Shown piece after piece: positions 30,629 to 40,041 of a stretch of DNA of 58,371 nt. The DNA comes from Candidatus Phytoplasma meliae (GTDB taxonomy: Bacteria > Bacillota_I > Bacilli_A > Acholeplasmatales > Acholeplasmataceae): positions 1 to 58,371 of the forward strand of contig NZ_JACAOD020000002.1 of assembly GCF_016876135.2 (NCBI RefSeq). The letters are read 5' to 3'. The notes under the pieces are model-generated. The model ran no database searches and had not been told where the DNA came from. It was given only the letters and a program-made list of their open reading frames with translations. Position 1 is the first letter of the stretch; each line of letters begins with the position of its first letter. A program made the translations under genes and the position numbers.

Positions 30629-32473
30629 TTAAACAACAATATCTTTAAAAGTAAGGTGAGGGAAATTACGATTTTTGTTTTTGATTTGTAAATTTTTTAA
30701 AATTTCTACCATGACCCAAGTATCTTGTTGACAATAACGTTGTAAAGCTTGATATTGCAATTGAAATTGTTTTTCAGACATCAAAGGTAATTGAATATAA
30801 GTTAAAAAAGCTTCGATACCATTTTGAACAACAAGATCAGCATAAGAAAGGTTGCAAAATAAAGGAGCCACTTTTTTAATGGAAAAAGACCCTTGTAAAC
30901 AATGGTGATAAAAATTAATTCCTGTTGCTTTTTCTTTTGATAAACCTAATTTTTGATAAAAATTAGCATTCCCTTTTAAAAGATCTTTAAGATCAAAAAT
31001 TCTGGTAATTAATTTTTCTAATTGTAAACGATATTCTGGAAATAACAAAGATAATTCTTTTAAACGGTTTTTTTCAAAAGACTGATGATAAACAATAATA
31101 GAGCCACCATCATCTTTAATGGCGTTGATTAACTTTGTAATTAATATTTTGCGATGATCTTGATGATTAGGAGCTAAAAAAGAAACATGATTTAATTCTT
31201 GATGACATGAATTGGGAGTTGCTTCAATGTGTAAAGAAAATTGAAAAAGAGAATGACTATAAGGTTTTTCTCCAAACAATCTAGGAAAAGGACATGGAAA
31301 AGATTCGAAATCTAAATAATAAAGAGGGTATTTTAAAGTTTTAAGACCTAATTCAATTTTATCAAAACAATAATAAGGAAGTTTGGTTGCTATCACTTTT
31401 TGTTGAATTCGGTTATCCAAGCGATGAAGATAATTAATAGGTACATCTAGCGTATGATAATACTTTTGTTCAATTAAATCTTCTAAATGATATTTTTTTT
31501 GACCATCACAGAAACCATGGTGATTAAATAAAAAGGTAAAAAGGCTGTTTTTAGGAGGTATTTTTTCATAAAAAGTTGCAATTTTTTCAGGTAAAAAATG
31601 TGTTTTAGTTAAATTTGATTGGTTTTTGTTAGATAAATGAAAAGTTAAAACATCGCTATCTTGTTCTAATATTTGTTGTCCTTGTTCGGTTATCAAAGTT
31701 AAATCAATAAAAGCCATTATATTAGGATCATCAAAAGAATTACAATTATTTTTTTTTAACACATAATCTGCATTAAATACAACTAAATAATATTTTCTTT
31801 TTTTCTTTTTTTGTGCTAATTTAAGGCTATTTTCAATAACTAATCTTTGATAAGTTAAATCATATATATATCGCCCTTCTTTTGAATCAGGATTTATTAA
31901 TGTTTTTATTTTATCTTGATATAAAGGGTTAGCGATATTATCTTCGAAAAGATAAGGAGTTAAAAGATTGGGGTTTGTTTTTTGAAAAAAAGGATACTTT
32001 TGACCATTATTGTGTTTAAATTGCAATTGTAAAAATTTTTGACTAGTGGTTGCTTTAGCTTCAAAAATACGAATAGTTGTTTCATCTTCTTGATAGCCAT
32101 CTAAAAAACAATATAATTGATGTTCTTTTTTTTGCATTTGAAACTTTTTTTGTTTGTGCGTTTCCAAAGAATAAACGATATTTCCTTGAAAATTATTTTT
32201 AAGATATTTGCCTAAAAGTATTTCTAATTGTTGATAATAAGGTTGCATAATTTCTAAATGTTTTTCATTTAAATTCGTCGTTTCTTGATCTTCATCATTA
32301 TATGTTTGTAATAAAAAACTTATTTTTTTATCTAAAGTTTCTTCATTCATTAAAACTTTTAATTCATTAGAAAAATCTAGCAAAAATTGTTTTTTATTTT
32401 GATAAAGTGTTTTGTATTTTAAATATTTAAGCATTTTTAAAAATTTAATAAAACGAGTTTTTGAAATGTTCAT
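30629..32473 (-). CDS. DUF2779-domain protein (DEDD-nuclease-like)
   Basis: The start is set at ATG 32473 behind GGAAG. The 614-aa protein has a long N-terminal region, then in the C-terminal half the DUF2779 motif set: YYLDFESFPCPFPRL, SLFQFSLH, IVYHQSFEKNRLKEL, and a C-terminal YCQQDTWVMVEIL. The D-x-E and late D residues resemble an RNase T/DnaQ-like exonuclease fold, and the family is common in mollicutes. A nuclease role is inferred from the family, not shown. Relation to neighbours is unclear. Confidence 0.8.
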   Translation of the reverse strand: MNISKTRFIKFLKMLKYLKYKTLYQNKKQFLLDFSNELKVLMNEETLDKKISFLLQTYNDEDQETTNLNEKHLEIMQPYYQQLEILLGKYLKNNFQGNIVYSLETHKQKKFQMQKKEHQLYCFLDGYQEDETTIRIFEAKATTSQKFLQLQFKHNNGQKYPFFQKTNPNLLTPYLFEDNIANPLYQDKIKTLINPDSKEGRYIYDLTYQRLVIENSLKLAQKKKKRKYYLVVFNADYVLKKNNCNSFDDPNIMAFIDLTLITEQGQQILEQDSDVLTFHLSNKNQSNLTKTHFLPEKIATFYEKIPPKNSLFTFLFNHHGFCDGQKKYHLEDLIEQKYYHTLDVPINYLHRLDNRIQQKVIATKLPYYCFDKIELGLKTLKYPLYYLDFESFPCPFPRLFGEKPYSHSLFQFSLHIEATPNSCHQELNHVSFLAPNHQDHRKILITKLINAIKDDGGSIIVYHQSFEKNRLKELSLLFPEYRLQLEKLITRIFDLKDLLKGNANFYQKLGLSKEKATGINFYHHCLQGSFSIKKVAPLFCNLSYADLVVQNGIEAFLTYIQLPLMSEKQFQLQYQALQRYCQQDTWVMVEILKNLQIKNKNRNFPHLTFKDIVV

Positions 32474-32570
32474 AATCAACTTCCGTTAATTTCTAATTAG
32501 ATTGGATAAACTTTTAAATTTTTAAGTCAAGTGATAAATGTTTTCAAAATTGTTTTTTTGATCTTTTATA

Positions 32571-32585
32571 AAATTTCGGAACAGG
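32571..32585. repeat. 15-bp repeat aaatttcggaacagg, copy 1
   Basis: The same 15 bp occurs at 55624-55638, and 11 bp of it (ttcggaacagg) at 2921-2931 beside an IS3 relic. It may be a terminal inverted repeat left by IS3 excision or decay. Confidence 0.4.
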
Positions 32586-32628
32586 GCAGCTAACAAAAAA
32601 GAAATAATAGTTAATTCAATAAACTTTG

Positions 32629-33081
32629 TTATTGGTTAATTTTTTTTAAAGTTTTTTGAATTAATAAATTAGCATCTTTATTTTTTAAAGCATTTCGTTT
32701 ATCATGTTTTTTTTTACCTTTAGCCAACACAATTTCTATTTTTACTAAATTTTTGTTAAAATAAACTTTTAAAGGAATCACTGAAAATCCTTGAGTTTTA
32801 ATTTTATTTTGAATTTGGATAATTTCTTTTTTGAGTAATAAAAGTTTTTTGGTTCTATTTTCATCGCATTGCAAGCAACAACTGAAAGGGTAGTTTAAAA
32901 TAACCATATTAACTATAAAAATCTCTTGATTTTTGATATAAATATAAGAATTAGTGAGATTGATTTTTCCTAAACGAATTGATTTAACTTCACTTCCTAA
33001 TAATTGAATCCCTGCATGATATTTTTTTTTCTCTAAATAAAAATCATAAAATGCTTTTTTATTAGTAATTATTGTTTTCAT
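32629..33081 (-). CDS. smpB: SsrA-binding protein SmpB
   Basis: The 150-aa protein, started at ATG 33081, has the SmpB core: [68 protein letters not shown], and a basic C-terminal tail. It brings tmRNA to stalled ribosomes for trans-translation. Family length is normal. ssrA itself is not seen in the window. The downstream gap carries the 15-bp IS-like repeat. Confidence 0.95.
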   Translation of the reverse strand: MKTIITNKKAFYDFYLEKKKYHAGIQLLGSEVKSIRLGKINLTNSYIYIKNQEIFIVNMVILNYPFSCCLQCDENRTKKLLLLKKEIIQIQNKIKTQGFSVIPLKVYFNKNLVKIEIVLAKGKKKHDKRNALKNKDANLLIQKTLKKINQ

Positions 33082-33220
33082 AATCAAAAATACACTTTCT
33101 TATAAAATCTTACAAAAATTAAAAGAGAGGAAGCATTTAATGCTAATGCTTATGTGGTTACAAACTTAATTAAAGGTACATAAAATAACTAAAAGTGATT
33201 GTTGCAATTAAAAAATGAAA

Positions 33221-33766
33221 TTACGCTTTTTTTAAATTTGGTTTAATAACTTGTTGATAACAAAGAATACTTTTTTCAATTGCCAGCAAAGCTGCTTCTT
33301 TCCCTTTGATATTTTCAATAGTTACGTTTTTATGTTCTAATTCTTTGTAATGTTGAAAAAAATGCTTTATTTCATCTAATAAAGAATTAGGAACATCTGT
33401 TAATTCATGGCAATGTTTCCAAAAAGCATCAGCTATTGGAACTGCAATAATTTTTTCATCTAATTCATGATTATCAATCATTTTAATAACACCCAAAGGA
33501 CGGCATTCTACTAAAGTCATAGGAGCAAGGTTTTCTTGAGATAGAACTAAAACATCTAAAGGATCATTGTCTTCACAATGAGTTAAGGGGATAAAGCCAT
33601 AATTAGCGGGGTATCTGAAGGAAGTAGTTAAAAAACGATCTATCATTAACATTCCTGTTTCCTTATCGATTTCATATTTTTTTTTACTTCCTTGAGGAAT
33701 TTCAATAACTGCAATAAATTTGTCTTTTGTAATTCTTTTAGGATTAATGTCGTGTAATATGTTCAT
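33221..33766 (-). CDS. ppa: Inorganic pyrophosphatase (soluble, family I)
   Basis: The 181-aa protein has the family I signature DNDPLDVLVL (metal-binding Asp residues) and the upstream FRYPANYGFIP, with E and K residues at the expected N-terminal sites (VIEIPQGSKKKYEIDK). It hydrolyses PPi from tRNA charging and nucleic-acid synthesis. AAAGG lies upstream of the ATG. Intact and of usual length. Confidence 0.96.
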   Translation of the reverse strand: MNILHDINPKRITKDKFIAVIEIPQGSKKKYEIDKETGMLMIDRFLTTSFRYPANYGFIPLTHCEDNDPLDVLVLSQENLAPMTLVECRPLGVIKMIDNHELDEKIIAVPIADAFWKHCHELTDVPNSLLDEIKHFFQHYKELEHKNVTIENIKGKEAALLAIEKSILCYQQVIKPNLKKA

Positions 33767-33864
33767 TGTTTCAACCTTTTTATTCTTTCTTTTTTCTTTG
33801 CTTCTTTTTTTTTGTTTCGGGTTTGTTGTTTTTAAATATTTTAATTATGTAGTAAAAATTAATC

Positions 33865-34596
33865 TTATAAAAGATACATCAAAATACTACCAGCAACTGC
33901 TACATTCAAACTTTCTACTTGTTGAGTTTGAATATTTAAACAATAATCAGCAAGTGATGTTACTGTAAGAGAAATGCCTGATCCTTCGTTTCCTAAAATT
34001 AAAATTTTTTTTAAATAAGATTTAGCCTTTTCCAAAGAAATATTAGCTTTTTGATGTGGTAAAGTGATAAAAACTGGATATCCTTTTTGTTTAGCTTGTT
34101 CTAAAAACTTTTTAATGTTGCCTCTTTGCAAAACAAGGTTAAATAAAGCCCCTTGACTAGCTCTGATGGTTTTTTCATGATAAAAATCAGCGCTATTAAA
34201 ACTAAGAAAAATTTGATTAAAACCAAAAGCAACTGCGCTACGCATTAAAGCGCCAAGATTTGCAGGATCTTGAATATCTTCTAATACTAAAATTTTATTA
34301 TGAATCAAATCCAATTCAGATGATAAAGCGAATTGACAAAGGGCTATTTGATCAAAAACTGTTTTTGTTTGAGACAATTCTTTCATTAATTCAGGAGCAA
34401 TAAAAATCCCTTTTTTGGTATGAGAAGATGTGTAAATTTCTATAAAAAAGTTGTTTTTATTATTTTTTTGTTCTTGTTCAGCTTGTTCAATTAAATGATC
34501 GCCATATATTAAAAATTGTTGGTATAAATCGCGATATTTTTTTAATTTTAACTTTTTTAACTTTCTAAAAGTAGGATTTTGTTTAGAAGTAATCAT
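33865..34596 (-). CDS. SpoU/TrmH-family RNA 2'-O-methyltransferase
   Basis: The 243-aa SPOUT protein has motif 1 LEDIQDPANLGALMRSA, motif 2 ILGNEGSGIS and motif 3 SLNVAVAGSILMYLL, which form the knotted SAM site. The N-terminal part resembles the substrate-binding domain of RlmB/TrmH-like enzymes (KQNPTFRKLKKL at the start). It methylates a ribose in rRNA or tRNA, but the position cannot be told from sequence. AAAGGGAAATTAA precedes the start. Intact. Confidence 0.9.
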   Translation of the reverse strand: MITSKQNPTFRKLKKLKLKKYRDLYQQFLIYGDHLIEQAEQEQKNNKNNFFIEIYTSSHTKKGIFIAPELMKELSQTKTVFDQIALCQFALSSELDLIHNKILVLEDIQDPANLGALMRSAVAFGFNQIFLSFNSADFYHEKTIRASQGALFNLVLQRGNIKKFLEQAKQKGYPVFITLPHQKANISLEKAKSYLKKILILGNEGSGISLTVTSLADYCLNIQTQQVESLNVAVAGSILMYLL

Positions 34597-34699
34597 TTAA
34601 TTTCCCTTTTAAATAATTCTTATTTCAATGAAACTAATAATTTTAGCGTTAATAAATTCATATTAACTCAATTTGTGCTTTTCATTAAAGTATTCTTGT

Positions 34700-35986
34700 T
34701 TATTTTTTTAAAACTATTTTTTGATTTGGATTTTGTTGACAAAAATTAGCAACCGCTTCTTGAACATCAAAAAAACCAAAATCTAAAATATTAAATGATG
34801 AGTTTTCTTTAATTTTTAAAGTAATTGTTTTTTCTAAAATAATCTTCAATAGATCTTGATAGTCAAAAAAACACTCTTCTCGTTCGGCTTTTAAAATATT
34901 AGGTTTAGTTGCAGGGGATTTAGGTAAATAAAGGGTACAACAATCTTGAAAAGGGCGAACAGAAATGTTAAAAGTATCAATATGCTTAGCAATTCTAATG
35001 ATTTCACCTTTGTCCATAGTAATCAAAGGTCTTAAAATATTGATATTGGTAACTTGTTCAATAGTTTGCATACTTTCTAAAGTTTGACTAGCTACTTGTC
35101 CTACTGATTCCCCATTAATTAAACATAAATGCTTGTTTGAATGTGCGAAATTAGCGGCTAAACGGTACATCATTCGACGCATAATATTAATAATATAAGA
35201 GTCAGAAACCTTTTTGCTGATAACCTCTTGCAAAGATCTAAAAGGGACCAAATGCAATTTTATTTGATTGTTAATAGAATAGCGACTTAAAATTTTTGTT
35301 AAATCAATAACTTTTTGAACCGATTCTAAAGGAGTTAAAGGGGTTGATTCAAAATGAAATAATTCTACTACAATTCCTTTTTTCATTGCTAAATAAGCCG
35401 CTACTGGAGAATCAATTCCGCCGCTTAAAAGCACTAAACCTTTTCCAATAGAAGAGTTAGGAAATCCTCCTAAAGCTTCTTTTTGGTCATCATTGCAATA
35501 AAGATAAACTGTTTCTTTTCTAATTTCAATATTTAAAATCACTTGTGGTTGTTTAACATCAACATGCAATAATTTTGTAAAAGGTTCTAAAATCAAAGGA
35601 GCGATTTTTTGAGTTAATTCCATGCTAGTTAAAAAAAAGCTTTTATCTTTTCGAGTAACTTCAATTTTAAACAAAACCTGTTTATTAATTTTTTCTTTTA
35701 GCAAAGAACAAGCTTGTTTTACGATGTCATCAAGATTTTTTTGAGCTTGAGTAGCTATTACAAATGAAGAAATACCTGATACATAAGATAATCTTGTTAA
35801 AATTTGTTTTTCTAAATTTAAAGGATAATCTATATAAGCATAATCATGTTTAATTTGCAAATCGATATTATTTAAGTCTTTTGTTTTGTTTTGTAAAATT
35901 TTTTTTAATTTTTGAATAAAATATATTTTATTTTTACCTTTTAAAAACAATTCTCCAAAGCGTATTAAAATTCTTTTGTTATTCAC
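34700..35986 (-). CDS. thiI: tRNA 4-thiouridine synthase ThiI
   Basis: The start is GTG 35986 behind GAGG. The 428-aa protein has a ferredoxin-like/THUMP N-terminus (about 1-170) and a PP-loop AMP-binding site, LLSGGIDSPVAAYLAMKKG (about 187-205). The C-terminal part has DCCTLYLPKSPATKP. It adenylates U8 of tRNA and inserts sulfur. There is no C-terminal rhodanese domain, as in other Gram-positive-type ThiI; sulfur donor genes are not in the window. Confidence 0.94.
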   Translation of the reverse strand: MNNKRILIRFGELFLKGKNKIYFIQKLKKILQNKTKDLNNIDLQIKHDYAYIDYPLNLEKQILTRLSYVSGISSFVIATQAQKNLDDIVKQACSLLKEKINKQVLFKIEVTRKDKSFFLTSMELTQKIAPLILEPFTKLLHVDVKQPQVILNIEIRKETVYLYCNDDQKEALGGFPNSSIGKGLVLLSGGIDSPVAAYLAMKKGIVVELFHFESTPLTPLESVQKVIDLTKILSRYSINNQIKLHLVPFRSLQEVISKKVSDSYIINIMRRMMYRLAANFAHSNKHLCLINGESVGQVASQTLESMQTIEQVTNINILRPLITMDKGEIIRIAKHIDTFNISVRPFQDCCTLYLPKSPATKPNILKAEREECFFDYQDLLKIILEKTITLKIKENSSFNILDFGFFDVQEAVANFCQQNPNQKIVLKK

Positions 35987-36306
35987 GCAAATAGCCTCAC
36001 CATTAGTATGCTATGTTAATAAATTAACATTTTTACAATATATTTGTGTTTTTAAAATTAAAAATTAAGTTTAAAATAATAAACGACATTAAAATGACAT
36101 CAACTTTTTTAATAAGATATTTTAAAAAATAAAAGATAAAAAATTAATTTTTCACGTTCTTATTATAACATTATAATATTTTTCAAGATAACTTTTTTCT
36201 TATTTTTGAATTATATTTCTGCACATTTTTGCAATTATAAAAATCAAAAAACCACCACTTTATCAAAAAAAGTGATGGGCGATATTAATAAATATTTAAA
36301 AAATAT
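35987..36306. other. AT-rich intergenic region with probable thiI promoter
   Basis: Two overlapping TATAAT-like -10 boxes lie on the minus strand near 36150-36175, with a TTGAAA-like element upstream. An inverted repeat (CACCACTTT/AAAGTGATG, about 36250-36278) follows the stop of the 36307 gene and may be its terminator. No gene is seen. Confidence 0.4.
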
Positions 36307-36987
36307 TTATTTGTTAAGTTGTTGATGCTTTTGCCGTACTAAGGCTTTGTTAATGTATAAAAAATCTTCTGGATTGACATATAATATACGATCATCTGAG
36401 CTATAATAAGTTTTTTTTGTATCGTCTTTTAAAATTTCAAATTGCATTTCTTCGACATTAGTTAATTTTTCTAAAATTCGTCTTAAAGTTTGAGGTATTT
36501 CATCCAAAAAATTTTTAGGCGAATTAGCATGAAGTCTTTTTTGATTTTCTTCCAATTCCATCATTTTTTGTTTCATTTCTAATTCAAACAATTTTTGATT
36601 AAAATACGTTTCCATCATTTTTTGTTTCATTTCTAAAAAATCAGTTTTTGATGTATCGTTTTTTTTATTATCCATCATTTCTAATAATTTTAAATTAATT
36701 AAGCAATTGGGATCAAAATCTTTGTTATTGATTAAAATATTTGGTAAATGACTTGAATTATCCCCACCACTTTTACTTTGTGATTCTTTGTTTTTTTTAG
36801 AATGACTAAAGGCTGCCGCAAGGGAAAAATTAATGCGATAAATAAGCGTAATTATCTTAATAACTAATTTCCCTAAAAGGAATATCACAACCGGAAAAAA
36901 AACAACAATCAAACCAATCATAATCGCTAATTCATGTTTATTATAATTTTGAATTTTATCAATAATTTCAGATATTAAAAGTAGCAA
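36307..36987 (-). CDS. Membrane-anchored coiled-coil hypothetical protein
   Basis: I start at TTG 36987, because AGGGG sits 7 nt upstream and an in-frame start at 37005 would precede the RBS. The 226-aa product has one or two N-terminal hydrophobic segments (about 1-10, 20-50), a Ser/Gly/Lys linker, then a coiled coil with the duplicated LEMKQKMMETYFNQKLF/LEMKQKMMELEENQ, and a final folded part (YYSSDDRILYVNPEDFLYI). No family recognised. It lies between thiI and the tRNA cluster. Confidence 0.65.
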   Translation of the reverse strand: MLLLISEIIDKIQNYNKHELAIMIGLIVVFFPVVIFLLGKLVIKIITLIYRINFSLAAAFSHSKKNKESQSKSGGDNSSHLPNILINNKDFDPNCLINLKLLEMMDNKKNDTSKTDFLEMKQKMMETYFNQKLFELEMKQKMMELEENQKRLHANSPKNFLDEIPQTLRRILEKLTNVEEMQFEILKDDTKKTYYSSDDRILYVNPEDFLYINKALVRQKHQQLNK

Positions 36988-37224
36988 AAAATTACCCCTA
37001 TTCAAAAGTATTTGTTATACTTTGCAATTTTACCATAAAACAATAACACAATAACATACAATTAAAATTAATTATTTTGTTTCAATAACCAAATAAATTC
37101 TTAAACTTACAACTTTATTTAATCAAAAAAAAACAAAATTGTCAATTAGTTGATGCAATATTTTTAACTTTTACCTCTTTTTTGTCTATTTTACCCCCTT
37201 TTGGCGTTATTTGGAAATTAAAAA

Positions 37225-37253
37225 AACTCCAACAATAAGTTTTTGTTGGAGTT
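37225..37253 (-). terminator. Terminator of the tRNA cluster
   Basis: The perfect 11-bp stem AACTCCAACAA/TTGTTGGAGTT is followed by T6 on the minus strand. It lies downstream of the four minus-strand tRNA genes. Confidence 0.75.
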
Positions 37254-37282
37254 AAATAAGTTTTATTTTAATATAGTTAACC

Positions 37283-37323
37283 AAAATAAAAAGGATTTCC
37301 CGTATAAAAAACCTTTTTATTTT
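37283..37323. terminator. AAAATAAAAAGG/CCTTTTTATTTT hairpin
   Basis: A 12-bp inverted repeat with a 17-nt loop lies between the tRNA cluster and the stronger terminator at 37225. It is probably a second, AT-rich terminator. Confidence 0.45.
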
Positions 37324-37387
37324 AATTAATAATGATTGTTTGATAAATATTTTATAATTAAAAAAATAAAATTATAATATCTTTTAG

Positions 37388-37462
37388 TGGCAGGGATATC
37401 AGGATTCGAACCCGAACGAGCGGTTTTGGAGACCGTTATGCTACCGTTGACATCATATCCCT
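37388..37462 (-). tRNA. trnW: tRNA-Trp (anticodon CCA)
   Basis: 75 nt including encoded CCA. The acceptor AGGGATA pairs with TATCCCT, the anticodon loop reads CT-CCA-AA, and the T-loop is GTTCGAATC. It reads UGG only, which agrees with UGA as a stop codon. It is the last gene of the four-tRNA cluster. Confidence 0.95.
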
Positions 37463-37480
37463 TTGAACAAGTGAGGTTTG

Positions 37481-37563
37481 TGGTACGGGTGACAGGATTT
37501 GAACCTGCACGCTACAAGCGCTAGATCCTAAATCTAGTGCGTCTACCATTCCGCCACACCCGC
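37481..37563 (-). tRNA. trnL: tRNA-Leu (anticodon TAG)
   Basis: 83 nt with a long variable arm typical of class II. The acceptor GCGGGTG pairs with CACCCGT (terminal G-U), the anticodon stem CTAGA/TCTAG encloses TT-TAG-GA, and CCA is encoded. Confidence 0.95.
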
Positions 37564-37599
37564 TTAAATTTGATTTTATTAATTATAAAATTAAAAAAA

Positions 37600-37674
37600 T
37601 GGCAGACCCAGCTGGATTTGAACCAACGAATCACGGAGTCAAAGTCCGTTGCCTTACCACTTGGCTATGGGCCT
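37600..37674 (-). tRNA. trnQ: tRNA-Gln (anticodon TTG)
   Basis: 75 nt including CCA. The acceptor AGGCCCA pairs with TGGGTCT (one G-U), and the anticodon stem CGGA/TCCG encloses CT-TTG-AC. This gives Gln for CAA and CAG. Confidence 0.93.
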
Positions 37675-37694
37675 TAATATAATATTTTGTGTTT

Positions 37695-37771
37695 TGGGGC
37701 GGCTGATGGGAATCGAACCCACGCATATCGGCGCCACAAGCCGCCGCGTTAACCACTTCGCCACAACCGCC
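37695..37771 (-). tRNA. trnH: tRNA-His (anticodon GTG)
   Basis: 77 nt including CCA. The extra G-1 opposite discriminator C73, a His hallmark, is encoded. The acceptor GCGGTTG pairs with CAGCCGC, and the anticodon is GTG. It is the first gene of the cluster. Confidence 0.95.
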
Positions 37772-37861
37772 AACTTTTTTTAATATTTCAACAACATAAA
37801 ATATTATACCTTGAATTTGTCCTTTTGTAAAGTCTAAAAAAAGAATTTTATACAAAAAAAT

Positions 37862-38440
37862 CTCAGTTAGACCAAAAGGCTGGATTTTTAAAAATGATAG
37901 AAATTGGAACGAAGAAATAAGGAAGTTTTGTTTTTTCGTTCTTCATATACATGTATTAGCGTTTTTTCTAAAAAAAAGGTGTATAAAAATTTGTTTTTTG
38001 ATTTTTTTGGAAATGACGGAAAACGGTTTTATTTAGTAAATTTTTAATTTGTTAATTAAAAAATAGAAAAGCTGTTTGATATAAATTTAGCTAAGTTTTA
38101 TTGTAAAACGTCAAAATGGGGCAAAATTTTGAGTTTTTGAGCTATTACAAAAAATGTTTTTTTATTATTGTATTGTTTGAAAGGAAAATTTTAAAATTGA
38201 TGATTTTTATGGAAAAATGGTTGTTTTTTTAGTTAAAAGTTTAAAATTTGAAGAAATTTTGTTTGATTTGCGGACGATTTTCGTTGTTTTGTTAGTCTGT
38301 TTAAAAATTTTCGTCGGAGATTTTGTTGCGATGCTAAACAAGAAAAGAAAAAACATTGTTGAAATTTTTCTACGTCGCTATATAAAAAGCGAAAAAAAAT
38401 TTTGAAAGTTTTTTTATTTTTATTGGTGTTTTTGTTAAGT
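37862..38440. other. 580-bp region without a credible gene
   Basis: This lies between the HIT gene and tRNA-His. A 62-codon plus frame at 38217 has a Phe/Leu/Lys composition expected by chance here and lacks an RBS. Nothing else is recognised. The G+T-rich plus strand (many 'ttttgtttg' and 'gaaattttg' words) differs from nearby gaps. Confidence 0.4.
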
Positions 38441-38447
38441 TATTTGT

Positions 38448-38870
38448 TTATCTCTTATGCCAATTTTTAAGAATAGTATTTTGAATGTTTTCATAATCAC
38501 TTGCTGTTAAGCTATTCATATTATTAGATGTTTTAATTTTAACTTCATTTTTATCAAAACGAGGAATTAAATGAACATGATAATGAAAAACAGTTTGTCC
38601 TGCAATTTCACCATTGTTATTTAATAAATTAATTCCTTGAGCGTGAAAAGAATTAATCAACACTTTACTAATTTTATGAACAATTTTAAATAAATGTGTA
38701 AAAATAGCCTCAGGAACATCTGCAATATTTTGATATTCTTTTTTAGTTATAACTAAAGTATGACCTTTGGTAAATTGAGTAACATCTAAAAAAGCTATTA
38801 CTAAATCATCTTCATAAATCACATAACTAGGTATTTGTTTTTGAATAATTTTTGTAAAAATAGTTGACAT
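38448..38870 (-). CDS. HIT-family nucleotide hydrolase (HinT-like)
   Basis: The 140-aa protein starts with STIFTKIIQKQIPSYVIYEDD, as in HinT-type proteins. It carries the histidine triad in GQTVFHYHVHLIPRF (H-x-H-x-H, about 101-105). It would act as an AMP-lysine or aminoacyl-adenylate hydrolase. AAAGAGGTTTTT precedes the ATG. Normal length, intact. Confidence 0.93.
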   Translation of the reverse strand: MSTIFTKIIQKQIPSYVIYEDDLVIAFLDVTQFTKGHTLVITKKEYQNIADVPEAIFTHLFKIVHKISKVLINSFHAQGINLLNNNGEIAGQTVFHYHVHLIPRFDKNEVKIKTSNNMNSLTASDYENIQNTILKNWHKR

Positions 38871-39001
38871 AAAAACCTCTTTTTATTAATGATTTTTATA
38901 TAAATAACTTGATATAATGGCGATAATTGAAACAGGTTTTTTTTATCTTATTTGTAAAAATTGAAAAAGAGAAATTATAAATGGCATAAATAATATATAT
39001 A

Positions 39002-39679
39002 TTATTTATTTTTGTTTGGTGAAATCAAGTTACCATCATCCCAATTTTGATGGATTATATGTTCCCATTTAATCTTTTTTTGATTTAATAAAAATGTTAT
39101 TGCATGAAAAAAACAATATCCATCTGATGCCGTATCACTAGGAGTGTTAATGAAAAAATGATTCCCATTATTTTTTAAATTTAAATCAATATATTTTTCT
39201 TGCGGATTAATAAGTTGGGTTGTAGAACATAATAAAGGAATATCATTAATTATTAAACATATTTTTTGATTTAACCTTTCAGATAAAAAGTCTATAGTTC
39301 CTTGAATCAAGGGAGTGCTTGCTGTTAATAAACCCCCATTTAAAACATTTTCTTGAAATAATTGGGGATCTCCTTCAAAAATATTTTGATAATCTTTTTT
39401 CTTTTCAAATAATCCTTTTTGGAATTTTTTTAATCCTAAATATGCTAATTTTTGAACAAGCATCCAATTTTTTTTACTTAATTTTGAACTTGGTTCTTCG
39501 TTATAAATGAAAAAATTGTTAGGTTTTCGACTTGATTCTAATTTTGAGATTGGTTGTTTAATAATTGGCAATTCTTGCGTTTTTGAAACAAAATGTTTTT
39601 GTTGTGCATAAAGCAAAAAACCACATATCATCAACAACAAACAAATAATAATAATAATTTTTTTAAATATTTTTTTCAT
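39002..39679 (-). CDS. Putative secreted OTU-like cysteine protease, circularly permuted
   Basis: The 225-aa protein has a strong N-terminal signal/anchor (about 5-24, IIIIICLLLMICGFLLYAQ). Near the C-terminus ASDGYCFFHAITFLL (186-200) matches the OTU catalytic block DGNCLFRA, with Cys at about 189. A His motif, NGNHFFINTP (H at about 174), lies before it instead of after, as in circularly permuted OTU folds. If active it would cleave ubiquitin-type bonds in plant or insect cells, hence an effector candidate. The phytoplasma SVM-type signal is not seen, and it might remain anchored. The family call rests on short motifs only. Confidence 0.5.
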   Translation of the reverse strand: MKKIFKKIIIIICLLLMICGFLLYAQQKHFVSKTQELPIIKQPISKLESSRKPNNFFIYNEEPSSKLSKKNWMLVQKLAYLGLKKFQKGLFEKKKDYQNIFEGDPQLFQENVLNGGLLTASTPLIQGTIDFLSERLNQKICLIINDIPLLCSTTQLINPQEKYIDLNLKNNGNHFFINTPSDTASDGYCFFHAITFLLNQKKIKWEHIIHQNWDDGNLISPNKNK

Positions 39680-40041
39680 TTTTTAATAATTATGACCTCA
39701 ACTCGATCATATTATAACATTTTCAAGTCATAATGTGAATATAAATAAACATATTAGGAGATTAAAATATAAAAAAATGTAATAAATACACTATTTAAAT
39801 CAAATTTCCATCTATTTAAGTTAAATATTACATTTACAATTAACTATTATAGTTAAGCTTAAGGCAAGAAAATAACAATTATAAAAACAAGTTTTATAAA
39901 AAATGTTATAATACTAGAGTATAGGTTTCTAAATAACTTATAAACAAAATAAGTAGTTATTTTGGTAATGACATTTTTATAATTAATCATTTAAATTAGT
40001 TTAAATACTCAATCATTCAAAAAAATAAAGGTAATTAGTTT

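Noticed and set aside
37631..37855. 74-aa minus-strand open frame
   Set aside because: It runs through tRNA-His and part of tRNA-Gln; RNA genes explain the sequence.
38217..38405. 62-aa plus-strand open frame
   Set aside because: No RBS, low-complexity Phe/Leu/Lys composition, no homologue recognised.
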